A stretch of 64,000 nucleotides of DNA from Neospora caninum Liverpool (Eukaryota; Apicomplexa; Conoidasida; Eucoccidiorida; Sarcocystidae): positions 806,001 through 870,000 of the forward strand of contig NC_018386.1 in the NCBI RefSeq assembly GCF_000208865.1, given 5' to 3'. Shown in pieces: positions 11,543 to 23,800 of this stretch. Position 1 is the first letter of the stretch; every line of letters begins with the position of its first letter. The translations under genes and the position numbers were made by a program. Under the pieces are notes generated by a model. That model was given only the letters and a program-made list of their open reading frames with translations, did no database searches and had not been told where the DNA came from.

Positions 11543-13250
11543 TTTTCCCGCCGCAGCAATAAACAACTGCGAGATTTTGGACAGGTCCGTATTGTGAGTG
11601 TGTCTTTTGTCTGTGAGGGAAAGCTGTCACTGGGCTCGTTTTTTGCAAGGTCTGACAGAAGACACAGATGCGTGCTGTCTTGGGAATTCTCGTCTCCTTT
11701 CTCTTTTCAAACAGGGCCTCTCAGCAAATCGAGCGAAGATCCGTTTCTGTGGCTCTTGCTCTGTGTGTCGGTACCTTGCTTTTCTCCTCTCCGATTCCTC
11801 GTTAAACTGTCTACGAGCTAGGGTACTGGGGCCGTCAGGCAGTCGTAACTTGGGGCTATCTGTGCATCCAGGAGATATTCTCGCCTTCCTCTCACTGGCC
11901 CCAGGCAGCCTACCTTGTACTCTCACGGAGTGCAACCGCAGCATTAGCCGCAGTGGGACATCGATGGTTGTCCCCGATTCTTTTCTTTACCCAACAGCCT
12001 CGCGGGCACGAATGCCCAAAGGCAATACCCGGTAGACCGAGTAGACACGGCTGTAAAGATGCGTTGCCAGCAGAGGAGGCCAGACGAAGCACCCCAGTTT
12101 AGTGTACAGCAGCGTCTATACAGAGGGACACCAAACACGAATTCCGTAGGCGTATACGCGTATACTTGCGAACCCCTCACACGGGCAGGCGGCGAGTGCA
12201 TACTGGCCACTGAGTTGTGGCGGTGGCGGGTGTCTCCGCATATCCTGTGGGGTCGGCGACGGAACTCCGTGGGGAGACGGTACTGTTTTTCCTACATCCA
12301 CTTGTTATAGATGAGTCACACCAAGCTAAGAGTACACGTCTCTGTCGCAGCATTCCATTGCCTGTTGTCAGACAGGAGAAAGATTTTCGGGCGTGAAACA
12401 AACGAGCTACGAACACGCACATGTAGCGGCAGCGCATCTCGTCACAAAAGGCGAAGCACTGCTGCCTTGCCGACCGCCGCAGCCATTTTTGTGCGCTCGT
12501 GTTCTGAACGGAGCCGCGTGAGAGACCGGTTGGAATGCTGCTCAGTGTCGCGCGGTTTGGGAGACAAAATGAAGACGTCTCGGGCTGCAACGGGAGACCG
12601 GAAAACTCGGGAGGAAGAAGCGCAACAGAGAGAGGGGAAGGAAAAGAGGAAAACATAGAGGCGGAGTAAGGGAGAGGGAAGAAGCAGCAAGTGAACTGGA
12701 GAGGAACACGGCAGCAGAAAGTTGAACGGAAACGAACCACATGAAGCCCGGGAGACGGAGAGGAAAGACCGTAGACAAGCACACTCCGTTCGTTTTCCGC
12801 GCTGCTGAAAACTCACTTGCACCGGGCACAACAATATATATATATATATATATATCGACACTGTGTATATCCGGTTATGCCGATAGACAGCAGAAAAATG
12901 TCAAAGAGAGGCAGGGAGAAAAGGAAATGGCTAGAGAAAAGTGCCTCGCGTATGATTCCCAAAAAGGAGCTGCAACGATCGATTCACAGAGGGCAAAAAA
13001 CGTGGGAAACTGACCAGCGAGTAAGACCCGTCAACCTCCCCCGTGGCACACGACGTAGCTGAAGCACTCACGCGAGCGCAGATCGATCCTCCTCACACGT
13101 TCGTGTTTGTCGTATGCTCCTTTGATTCGGGTGAGTATTCGCCCGCTGACGAAGCACGGTGGACTCGACGCATTTTGGCGCGGAAGAATAAGAGACGTCT
13201 CTTTCTCCCTTAGATTCGGGAGTTTCTCCGTGTGCCGCCTAACTGACACA
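11543..13250. other. Intergenic, upstream of the FKBP-TPR gene
   Basis: This is the 3' flank of the MED18 gene followed by the upstream region of the next plus-strand gene. It contains a (TA)n run at 12834-12855 and AG-rich stretches near 12540-12760. No protein family or RNA gene was recognised. Confidence 0.6.
12834..12855. repeat. (TA)n microsatellite
   Basis: A run of about 11 TA units in the intergenic DNA upstream of the FKBP-TPR gene. Confidence 0.9.
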
Positions 13251-16200
13251 ATGGATGACAGATGTGTCTCCGGCCTTACTTCTCTTCTCATGCTGTCGTC
13301 ATCTCTTCCTCACTGTGTCCCGCCCTGCTTACCACCTTGTCTCCGCCCCCTTTCCTCTTCTGCAGCTTCTTCTGCATCTTCGTCGAGGGCGCCTAATGGG
13401 GCACCGGACCTGCAGGATGTGTGCGGAGATCGCTCCGTGCTATTGTTGCAACTTCCTTGGACAGAGAAGCCGCCGGAGTTGTCTTCGAGCCACGTTGCCT
13501 CCAATGGACACTTCTCTAATCCGTTCCTCTCTCAACCTCCCCTCGCTGGGAACCTCGCCTGCGTCTCGGCTGTCGTTTGGGCGGTTGGCGAAGAACCACC
13601 GGAGGCGACTCCGGAAGCCCTGAGGCGCCTCGAGCCGCCCGAAAGTGAGCCTCAGAAAAAAGGGGAATGTTCGGAAGGAGGTAGACTTGACGCGTGCGCA
13701 TGTGCTTCTCTTCTATGTCTCCGTTTCTGCGTGTGTCATCAACGACACCCTTCGCATACACTTTCGTGTTCTAACTGCTTCGAGCCTCTCGACTCTGCTC
13801 GTGAGTCTCCAGCAAGGACTGCTTCCGGGTTTTACTTCGTCCCGCGTCTTTTGAGGATTTAGCTGGGCTTTCGTGATCTGTTTTCTCTCGTTATCACCAG
13901 CTCTCTAGTGCGCGCCAATCCCCCCATCGCCACATTGATTTTGTCGGTTCCGTTTTTCGTCTGACGCCGCTGTTGCGTCTTTCTGCCTTGCTTCGGGCGT
14001 CCGACTGTTCTGCTGCGGCGTGCCAGGCACAGCGCCGTTTTTTGTTTTGCCTGTCTTCCTTCGCCCGTGCAGCTTCTGAATTCGTCATCAGCAAACGTCT
14101 GGTGCGCATCGGTGGAAGCGAAATTCCCCCAGGCTTGAGTGACGCTCTGCTGCGCACGAGGCCAGGTACGCAAGCTTAAAGGGACGCGCGATGCCACTCC
14201 GGCCGTCAGGACTGTCCGTCTAAAGGTGCCTTTCCCGTGACAGGCGTGCCATCCATAGCCCCGCATGTCCATATATATATATATATATATATATATGGCT
14301 GTGGATCCTGGGTGGACCGGAGTATGTAAAGAGCCATATACCTGAACCGGCGCACGTGGAAATGCGCAGATGTGCATACACAGATTGTTTGAGACAAGGA
14401 GAGGAGGAAGTGGCGCAGAATGCGGGCAGGAGTCTCTCATTTCTCTACTGAAGGATTGTAAGTTTTCTAGAGGTGTGCTGAGCGTGTTTCTGTGTTTCAG
14501 GCGATGTAGCTCGGGTGTACATTCATCCCGACAAGGGCTTCAAGGGCGTGTATCCGAGAACGCTTCGTCAAGCAGTCGTGGAAGACGACTTTCTTCTTGC
14601 CGACGTCTGTCTCCACTACTGGACCCTCTTTGAGAATCTCACCCCCTCCCCTTCGCGTTCTTCCTGTCCTCTCGACCACGCGCTTTCTTGGGCGTCTCCG
14701 ACTCGGTGTGCGCGATTTGACTCTCCACGATCTTGTCAACTCTGTCCTTCCGCGCTCCCCGCCAACGGAGGGGACGCGGGGGCGGATCAGAGGGAAGGAG
14801 GGACAGAGCGGCACAGCGGCGCAATCGGCGACAAAGAAGAGAGAGGGCAAGCAGCTGAAGAGGATTTTCCGAAGGATCTGGTCCTCTTTTTTGCGTATGA
14901 CCGATTGAAACGTGACAGTCACGTGTCGAATACGTGGCGAGATGAGTCCTCGAACGTTTCGTTTTCCTATCACACCTTCAGCGGGCAGTCTACAACAGAT
15001 ACCCTTGATCTCGCTCGTGTTCAGGTTTCGTTTGCTCTTCCTCGTCCTCATTTCCTGCCCTCTTCTGCTCGGTCTCCTTCATCTCCTCCCTCTGCTTCCC
15101 TCGCTTCTTCTCCTTGTCCTGATTCCGCCGTTCCTGCTTTCCGACCGTCTGCTTCGACTTCCCCCCCGGTGTCTCCATCTCCCGTCTTGTTTCATGCGTG
15201 TGCATCCTCTCTAGAAGAAGACGAAACAACTCCACAAGTGTTTGAGTTTCTTCTCGACGAAGAGGAAGCCCCTTACCGAGGGATCGAAAGCCTCGTCAGG
15301 AACCTGCGCGTTGGTCAAGCTGGAGACGCGTGGCTCTCTGGCCAGTTTGCTGCGCCTGGGAAAACGGCAGGCAGCGAGGAGACGGACCGGAATGGGACCA
15401 CCTGCGACGGAGAAAAGGACAAGGCCAGTGGCGAACAGGGACTCCAGAAATCAAACGGCCAGCGAGCAGCAGCAGACAAAGAAGAAAGAGCAAGGGAGAG
15501 AGACGGGCAAGAAGGAGAAAAAGGGAAAGTTGCAGGATCGAGCGCAGGAGCAGCTGAGGATCACCGACACCGAGAAGCAGGGTTCATCAACATGGGCGAC
15601 GACCAAGCAGGTTATGTCCGCGCAAAAGTGTCTAGAATGCAGACGCCCATGAACAAAAATGCAGAAGGCGAAAACAGAGGAAACCTGTCATGTTGTGCGC
15701 CCAGCGGGTGTTCATCAACCGCCGCACGTTCGCCGACTGCCTCCCCAGTCGAAAAACGAGCACCCGTAGAAGAACAAGACACTGATTCACAAGCAGAAGG
15801 GTGCGAGGATGCAGGTAAAGGAAGGGGAAAGAAAAACGAAAACGCAGAAGAGACAGAGGACGACACCGAAGCGCAAAGAGAAGACTCACGTTCAGCCCAG
15901 TGCTGTCGACTTCTCCGAGGCTTTGTCGTGCGCGGCATCTACCCACTCCCCGAGCCTCACCACTTAGCCACACCGGACGAGAAAATTTCGATGGCGAAAT
16001 TCATTCGCGAAAATGGAAATTGCTGGTTTAAAAAGGGCAATTTTGAACGCGCCCTCCGAAGATATCTCATGGTACGCTCAAGAGCTAATATCCTCAAATC
16101 CCACCGAGGCACATGTGGATGCTGCGCATGTTCGCCGCTAAATATATCAGAAGACACATTCATACGTATATATACATATACTTCTAGGCAGTGTGTATTG

Positions 16201-17225
16201 CAGCAAATGTGATGCCGGTGAGTTGGGCCAGAGAGGAAATTTGCTATCAAGGAAACTCCAGGCAGCAGAAATAGATTGTAATTTCCGAGCAAGTAGACGC
16301 GTGGGCGTCCAAGAAAATGCGAGATTATTGGCATAGCCCCGGAGACGGATCGTGAATTGCTTTGTATGTGTATCACTGTGTGCCGATCCATAGAGACACA
16401 CTTCGAACCACCTACGTAGCTGGACAGGCACCGAGTACCAAAGCAGATTGTTTCCGCATCGCAGAAACAATCTGCACGGCAGTTGGAGGATCCTGAGCTT
16501 TGTGGTTTGAACCTGTTTTTTCTTCTTCAGAGCGAGAAATATCTTGAATATCTTGGGGGAGGCGCTTCTGAGAGCGACACACAACGAGCTCGCCCGGATC
16601 TTCACGCAGTGCGTTTGAACGCCGCGCAGTGCTACAACGCCCTCGGCAAATTCGATCAGGCCAAGGGTTATTGTGAAAAGGTAGGCACGACAAGCAAAGA
16701 GATCCCGATGGCAAATGACGGTCCTGGTGACAGGATTCAGCGATGCCGCACTCAACAGTCGTGCAAGTGGCGGGTCCGAGTTTTCGCTCGTCCCCACCTT
16801 TTCTTGATTCTGTTCGGAGACGAAATTGAAACTATCGTATACGAGCGGAAATGCACCAAGCATTGAGCAAGCACACGTTTCCGTGTTGAATGACGGGCTT
16901 ATTCGATTTGCGCGTCCAAACTGGTATATCTGCCTTGTCGTTTGCTATCTGTGTCTTTGGATCGTGCGTCTAGGTCCTCAAGGAGGATCCCGAAAATGTC
17001 AAAGGTCTGTGGAGACTTTCTGTCGCATTCGCCGGCCAGGGAGACTACCTGGCAGCCGAGAGAACTGCTCAGCAGGCTCTTGCGCTCAAACCTCAGAACG
17101 CGGAGGTGCTCCAGTGGGTTAGCTCTTTGAAGAACCGAGGAAAAACAGAAGACAAACACCTGCTAGGAGGTTTCAAAGGCATCTTCTGTTCATCGGGGAG
17201 GGACGAAACAGAGGCAACAAACTAG
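13251..17225 (+). CDS. FKBP-TPR immunophilin (FKBP51/52-type), with large insertions
   Basis: Five exons: 13251-13680, 14073-14165, 14501-16071, 16531-16680, 16974-17225. They total 2,496 nt, giving 831 residues. The architecture is two FKBP-like modules and a C-terminal TPR domain. The first FKBP half-site reads RIGGSEIPPGLSDALLRTRP then GDVARVYIHPDKGFKGV. A second, more degenerate one reads VFEFLLDEEEAPYRGIESLV then RNLRVGQAGD. The TPRs are ENGNCWFKKGNFERALRRY, RLNAAQCYNALGKFDQAKGY and VKGLWRLSVAFAGQGDYLAA. The TPR2 Asn and the TPR3 Lys and Arg of the Hsp90-binding carboxylate clamp are kept. Long Ser/Pro and Glu/Lys/Gln-rich insertions separate and interrupt the FKBP parts, so prolyl-isomerase activity is doubtful, while Hsp90 co-chaperone function is a reasonable inference. 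An intron falls inside TPR1. ATG 13251 is inferred; an upstream exon cannot be excluded. Confidence 0.8.
14271..14296. repeat. (AT)n microsatellite
   Basis: About 13 AT units in the second intron of the FKBP-TPR gene. Confidence 0.9.
16443..16475. repeat. Perfect 12-bp inverted repeat in an FKBP-TPR intron
   Basis: GCAGATTGTTTC (16443-16454) is followed after nine bases by its exact reverse complement GAAACAATCTGC (16464-16475). It lies about 55 bases upstream of the fourth exon and would fold as a hairpin in the pre-mRNA. Confidence 0.85.
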
Positions 17226-17866
17226 GCGTACGACGCAAAAACATCTTTGTTGCGCCAAGTGCTCGAAGGGATCCTCAACTTTGGGTTATTGAGAGGAAGT
17301 GGGACGAAGCGTTCTCTGTGTCATGACATCGGCACTTGTTGCGGAAGAGAAAAACGTGTCTGCTTGTGCGTCCAGAGGTGGTCGCACAACCTACTAATTG
17401 GGATGCCTACGGTTCCTACGCGGTCACAGCCTCTGCACAAGGTCAAGGGCCATGCCGAATTGGGCTCATGCATGCGTTCGCAGCATAGGCCTACGTCACG
17501 TAACACTGTCTTGTCCGCTGTTGTGATCGCCTACATTCTTCTATCGTCACACCTTCCCCATTTCTGGCTCCTGCGAAAGAGGGCTCTCCGAGGACCACTG
17601 AAGCTTGGCTCTTGGCAACGAACACGTGGGTCGTGTATTTCATGTAGCCGTCTATCACGCAGTAGGCTATGCGGAACGGAAGGAGCGTATCAACGGTTCG
17701 CTCCTCAACAGTAATTTGGTTACCATGTATTCAAATGCACATCCGTCTGAACTGACGAATCAGAAATCTCGACTAGCGTTCGAGCACATTGGCTTCCCTT
17801 CAATATGACACAACAGAAAAAAGCCGGCCCGGGACAACTCGCCACAGACCATTGACCGCATATCTT
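17226..17866. other. Intergenic, tail-to-tail between FKBP-TPR and DXS
   Basis: The 3' flanks of two convergent genes. I see no additional feature; a 155-codon open frame here has no family resemblance. Confidence 0.6.
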
Positions 17867-20800
17867 TCAAGAGGTCGAAGCAGAAAGGCCAGATGAGGGA
17901 GATGAAGACGATAAAGGAGGCAGAACAGAACGCACAACTTGCACGAAATGGTTGGCAGTTAGCCCGGCGTCCTCGTACTGCTGCTGCGGCGTCCCAGCTT
18001 CCATGAACCGGTGGGGCATCGTCAGTGATCGCACCTGCGTAACAGCGTGGAAGTAGAGAGCAGAACGCGGAGATGGGGAAGAATGACCTTACAGGCAGAG
18101 ATCACAGCTGAGAGTCGTAACCAGAGGTGCACGCACGCGATACGCCACCACTGGGTCTTTGGAAAAAGTTGACAGTCTTACTTTGAGTTGGCCAGAATCG
18201 AGAAGTCCGTCATCGGAGAGGACCTGTAAAACTTGCGAGCCAAAGCCTCCGATGGATCCTTCCTCGACAATGAGAAGCATCTCGTGGTTTTTCGCGAGGG
18301 AACGAAGCAGGTTGCGATCCAGCGGGGCGAGGAACCTTGCATCTGCGACGGTGACTCCGACTTCTCTTTGCGCGGCGACATGCTCTCCAGAACCGCGTTC
18401 GCTACTGCGTTTGCCGTCGCAGTCTGCCTTGTCATGGTTGTCTTCCGTTGCAGAGAGAAAACTGCCGCCAGATGCCGCCGTGGCCTTCCGCGCCAAAGCG
18501 TGAGACGGAAGAGGCGATTCGGAGAGAGAAGAAACACCTTTCTCAAGAATATCAGCCGCGCGAACAGCGTCAAGAAGGCGAGTGCCGAGAGAAAGTATCG
18601 CCACCTAGAAAAGGCAGAGAGGCGCCGAACCACCGAAATTCCATGGGCGTTCAAGGCAGTCGCAGAGTTCTTTCACACATGCGCGACACGGTGTGGCCCA
18701 ACGTTCGTTTCGTTCCTCACCACGCTGGCAAGTTCGAATCTGCTGGCAAGCGAAACTGGCTGACAGCCTAGGCACCCGTCTCTCTCCGGCGCTGTTCACA
18801 ACACCTGTGCTGTACACACCATTCGCTTCTTCGCCCTCGCTTCGTTCCGTCGACCTGCGTCTTCAACCGGTCCAGCCTTCAACCGGGAAGCGGAGAGAAG
18901 GGGTCGAACTCGGGGAAGGGGGAAGATTGGGGAGCTAGCTGCAGCTGCACTCTGACTCGCACTTTGAGCGAATCACTTACTTTGCGTCTGGCTGCCGGGT
19001 TTGCTTCTCTCACGATGCGCCCTCTGCCGATTTCTAGTGCTTCGCCGCGCTCCGGTAGCTCCCCCTCAACGGAGTGACTGAGTCGACACAACGCGGACAG
19101 CACCGCCGACCATAGCCAGAGACAGAAAACGGAACAAAAAAGCAAGGCTCTTCTAACTACAGTGCGGATGTAAAAGCAGAGAGAAGAGCCACCGTGGAGG
19201 CAACAGGACGCTCGTCGAGGGGAAGCAACATGTGGACGGAAGAAGGCCCTCGCAAAGGTGGACGCCAGGCCGCCTGGTTTCCGCACGTTCCGAGAGGCAC
19301 ACACTGGCACATTTGTGGTTCCACCGCTCCTTACGTGTGGAGGTTTTCGAGGACAGATTCACGGGAAGAATGACAAAAAACCGCTGAACCACACCTTCAA
19401 TTGTGCATCTGCCTGTTTTCGATCTCGCCAGTGGAATCCGCGTCTCCTATAGCGGAGCATACAGGCTCGCATGCATGCTCGTGCATAGAAAAGCCCCGAC
19501 AGCCGGGCACGGAGACGGGCGTTCTACGCAACACAGGTCACTTCAAATCCGTCTCTCCTTCGCTTCGAGGCGACACACCGCTTTTGCGACTCACCCGAGA
19601 CAGCTGTTGAGAGTCGCTACACCGTAGGCCGGAGCGCGGCCGTAACGCACCGCGGAAGGCCCATCATCATACCGATACGCAGTCTGCGAGATCCACACCA
19701 CATCGGGGGGACTCGAAGGTGTGGAAGGCAGCAACCCATCACGCCTGAGTCCTCCGCGGCGTGTCGCATTTTCCTCGCTTCACGCGTACGTCCTCCGTAG
19801 GGCCTGCCGCATCTTCTCCTCCTCTGCCATCTCAACCGTCGCTGTCGCACGGATGCGCTTGCGCATCTGTTTGTACATATCAGCTTCTGCCTCGCTACGA
19901 ACTCTGCATCCCTATATTTGCGCGGTATCGGGACGATGTGCAGAGATGTGTGTTTTCGTCAGGCGGCTTTCTCACTGACTGAACGGCAGCGTGCAGCGTT
20001 GACACGTGCAATTCTCTTCACAATTTTGCAGAACACGGTAATCGTTTAATGATATAGCCGTTAGTGAAAAAACACGAACGCGCTTACTAGATAGGGGTTA
20101 CCTGTGCAGCCTCGCCTTTCTAAATTCACCAGTTGTGGAGAAAGCTTCAAGCACGCTCCGCAGCCCGTCAACCGGGGACAGGCAAGCAGCCCACCACGAG
20201 TTTTCTTTGGGTGGCCAGATCACGCACGCGAATCTGACAACGTACACGACTTCTCCTTTTCGGGACTTTCAGTGAGGGGCATATGCTCACTATCCAGGCA
20301 AACAGCCGTGCTATGCATCTGTGAAGCAACGGGTGCTCGTTTCGTTCGCTCACCTCGATCATACGAAGCAGCTCCAGTTCGTCGCTGGGGGCCATGATGA
20401 CCAAGTTCGGAATACATCCTAGATACGCGAGATCGAAACTTCCTTGGTGCGTGCTGCCATCGGGACCGACGTAACCGGCGCGATCAATCATGAACCTACA
20501 AGAAACGTACGTACACAGAGATAGGAAGCGAGAATGTCATCTCAGATTGTCCCGGAAATCTTGGGCCAAACAAGACACTAAGCACGGGGTTGCTTCGCGG
20601 CAGGAAGACGCGAAGCGGCCCAAGACAGTTTAAACAACGAACGGACGGGAAAACGGAGGCAATCTCTTCCCTCTCCGCACGGGGGGGGGGGGGGGGGGGG
20701 GGGGAAAAAAGCCCACTTACAAGGTTCGAATTAAAAAGCCCGGGAAAGCCCCAAAAAAAGTAATTGGGGGAACGACGGCTAGCTTGTTTTTCCATTGCGG

Positions 20801-23800
20801 GTTTTCCTTTTTCGAAAGGCCTTGTTGGCTCCCNNNNNNNNNNNNNNNNNNNNNNNNNNNNNNNNNNNNNNNNNNNNNNNNNNNNNNNNNNNNNNNNNNN
20901 NNNNNNNNNNNNNNNNNNNNNNNNNNNNNNNNNCTGCGCGCCCTGGTTCGGCTGGGAGAGGCGCACGGGCGAAAACTCGAAGGCAGTCTCGGGGAAGAAG
21001 GTGCGTCCCACAAACTGGCGAAAGTCTGTACGTTTCTCTCAGTGGATCAAAAAGAGGGCACGCGACACTTTGGGGGGGGGGGGGGAGAGAGGCCCAGCTA
21101 CAAGGTTCTGAGTCGACAGCCCGGTGAAGCCTCGAAAAAAGCAATTGGCGGAACGACAGCTAGCTTGTTCTTCCATTGCGTGTTTTCGTTTTTCGAGAGG
21201 CCTTGTGTGCTCCTACGGCCGCGAATGTTGTTACATTCCAACCGCACGCGCCTGCGATAATCACACGAATGAACAGGTTCGCCCCTCTTCCCGGCCTTTT
21301 CCGCGCGTCCCTGTTTTCTCCAATGTCGTTTTTGTTGTCGCTTCTTCCGCTTCCCGCCAACCGTCCCGCCAACGTCTCTCTCCACTCTGTGTCGCCCTTT
21401 CCTCCTTCGCGTCTCGCGTCCCCCCAGCTCCTTACCTAACTGGGAGGTTTTGCAGCGCCACATCGTGGATGATCTGGTCGTACGCCCTCTGGAGAAAGGT
21501 ACTGTAAATGGCACAGAAAGGCTTGAGGCCTTCAGCGGCCATTCCGGCGGCAAAGGTGACTGCATGCTGCTCGGCGATTCCGACATCGAACATTCGTTCT
21601 GGGAACCGAGAGCCCAGCACATGCAACCCCGTTCCTCCAGGCATCGCCGCTGTGATGCCTACGACGTTTCGATCGTCCTCGGCAATGCGCAGCAGTGCGC
21701 GGGCTGCTATGGAAGTCAAGAACGGATTCTTTTTGGGTGGCGAGTCCAGTTTTTTCTGCGTCGATGGGGCTTCACAAGGGCTGCTGGTTCGCTTCGCGTG
21801 GGAAGCTGGCGCTGGAGACGCGACAGAAGCTGACGGCGCCGAAGACGAAGCTGCCCCAGGAGACGAATCGGAGGAGGCCAAAGAAACAGAAGACGCCTGC
21901 GTTTCAGCGCCCTCGCGTTTGACCCCGGGTCTGTCCAGGTGGTCCGAGAAACCAGCAGAGACCCCGTGGAGACGATCCGCCGCCGCCAAAGCAGGAGGAT
22001 AGCCGTGGCCTTTCTCGGTCTTCACGTGCAAGATAGTCGGCCCTTTCAGGCCGGCTTGCTGCGCGGGAGAGAGGGGAGAGATCGACAGCCAGGACGTAAC
22101 GGAAAGCGCACAAGAGGAGGTTACCTAAACTCCGTGAAAGAGGAAGAACACGCACCAACCAGGAACGACGAGCGAAACGCACGCTCTATGTATTTCCACT
22201 ACATCACGATACGAATGCGCACAAACAAGAGGCAGTATCATTTCTGCGAAAGGAGCCGCACAGAGGAAGCACACGGCTGCTCATCACTTTATCATGACGT
22301 CTGCGTCCTTGGGCAAAAAAGCAGGCCAGATGCGTCTCCAACCTTGTCGTAGTCGGGGCGTCAACAGGCGTCCCAAAGAGGAGGCCCCACAGCCAGCTCG
22401 TATGCATGTGTAGAGAATTATCTCGGAGCCGCTCGGTTTTGGAATCGGTTTGGCCTTGCGTGGAAGCACGCAAGACCAAACCGAGTTCAGTCTGGGGATA
22501 CACTGTATTTTACCGGGAAGGGCGGTTGTAGCAAAGTATGAGGCGAGAAAAAAGTAACTCAGCTAAACACTACTAGAAGGCGTGCCATGATTTTCCGTGT
22601 CACGCGCTGTCCTTACTTTTATTGCGGAGAGAACCGCGACGAGGTTCTCTACGTCGTGACCATCCACAGGCCCGAGATAGTCGAACCCCAAGGCCTCGAA
22701 GAAGGATGCTTCGACGTGCGCCTTGGGCTGGTCACTTTCCTGTTCGTCTTCGTCTAGGTCTCGTGCCATATCACTCTCGCGGAGTGGTTTTCCCTCTCTT
22801 TCTCTCGTGTTCCCGCGCTCGCCGCCTGTTCTTCGCGTCCCCTCGACTGCGCTTCCTTCTTCCTCTTGTTGGCAGCAATACGGCGCCTTTCTGGGATCGA
22901 ACAGCTGGAGCAGAGACGAGAGCCTCCGCACGTTAGAGGAGAGAAAATTCATGTGCGGGCGCGTCCGGGAAAAGCTCTTCAGAGACAAGAAGTCTCGCAA
23001 TTGCAGCAGCTGTTGCGTGTGGCGCGAGACAGCGCCCGCAGGTGCGGTTCCACCTGGAAACAGGGAGGCCAGAGGCCGCACAAGAAGAGCCAAACAAGCA
23101 AAGGTGAGTGCACGAGGAAGGAAATCACCACAATAGAACGCCTAACGGACACAGGGAAGACACAGCAGAAAAAAACTGGAAGGTGCACAACAGCCAGACA
23201 GGCAGACGCGCGAAAACGTCTGGTTCGATACGAAAAAAGACGAAAAGTGTAGAGAAAACAAAGGTGAGCCAACATTGGCGTCATCAAACGGCGAGGGCCG
23301 CGAAACTGGAGCGTTCACAGCGAAGCAGCCACAAACAGCAGGCAAGCATGTTTTCGTTGCCTCAGACAGACTCGATCTTCTCCGCTCCACACCCAGCGAC
23401 GCCTACACGCAAAATGCGTTTTGCCCCGCTCACCTGCTGACGCCACCCCGGTCGGGAGCGAAACTTGCTGGTTATCATTGAGGACAACCAGAACTTTCGA
23501 TTTCAAATATCCGCATGCATTTAGAGCCTCGTACGCCATGCCCCCCGTCAAGCCTCCATCTCCTGAGGCGTGAGAGCATCACACAGAACTGAGGCTTTGA
23601 GTCCAAAGATCAACTGAGGTCAGCCGCGCTGAAGAGCCAGTTTCAGGCATTCCCGTAGACTACCTAGTGTGTTTCGTCGGGCCCTGTGCCTGAACGACCG
23701 ATCTGAGGCCCCAGATAGTTCACCGGTGCTGCGGTCCTCCGGCATGGCGAAACACGAAAAAGGCTGAGACAGGACATCATCCATGAAACCCGGGACCTCC

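Noticed and set aside
17247..17714. A 155-codon plus-strand frame after the FKBP-TPR gene
   Set aside because: It lies between two convergent genes, has no domain and is within the length seen for chance frames here.
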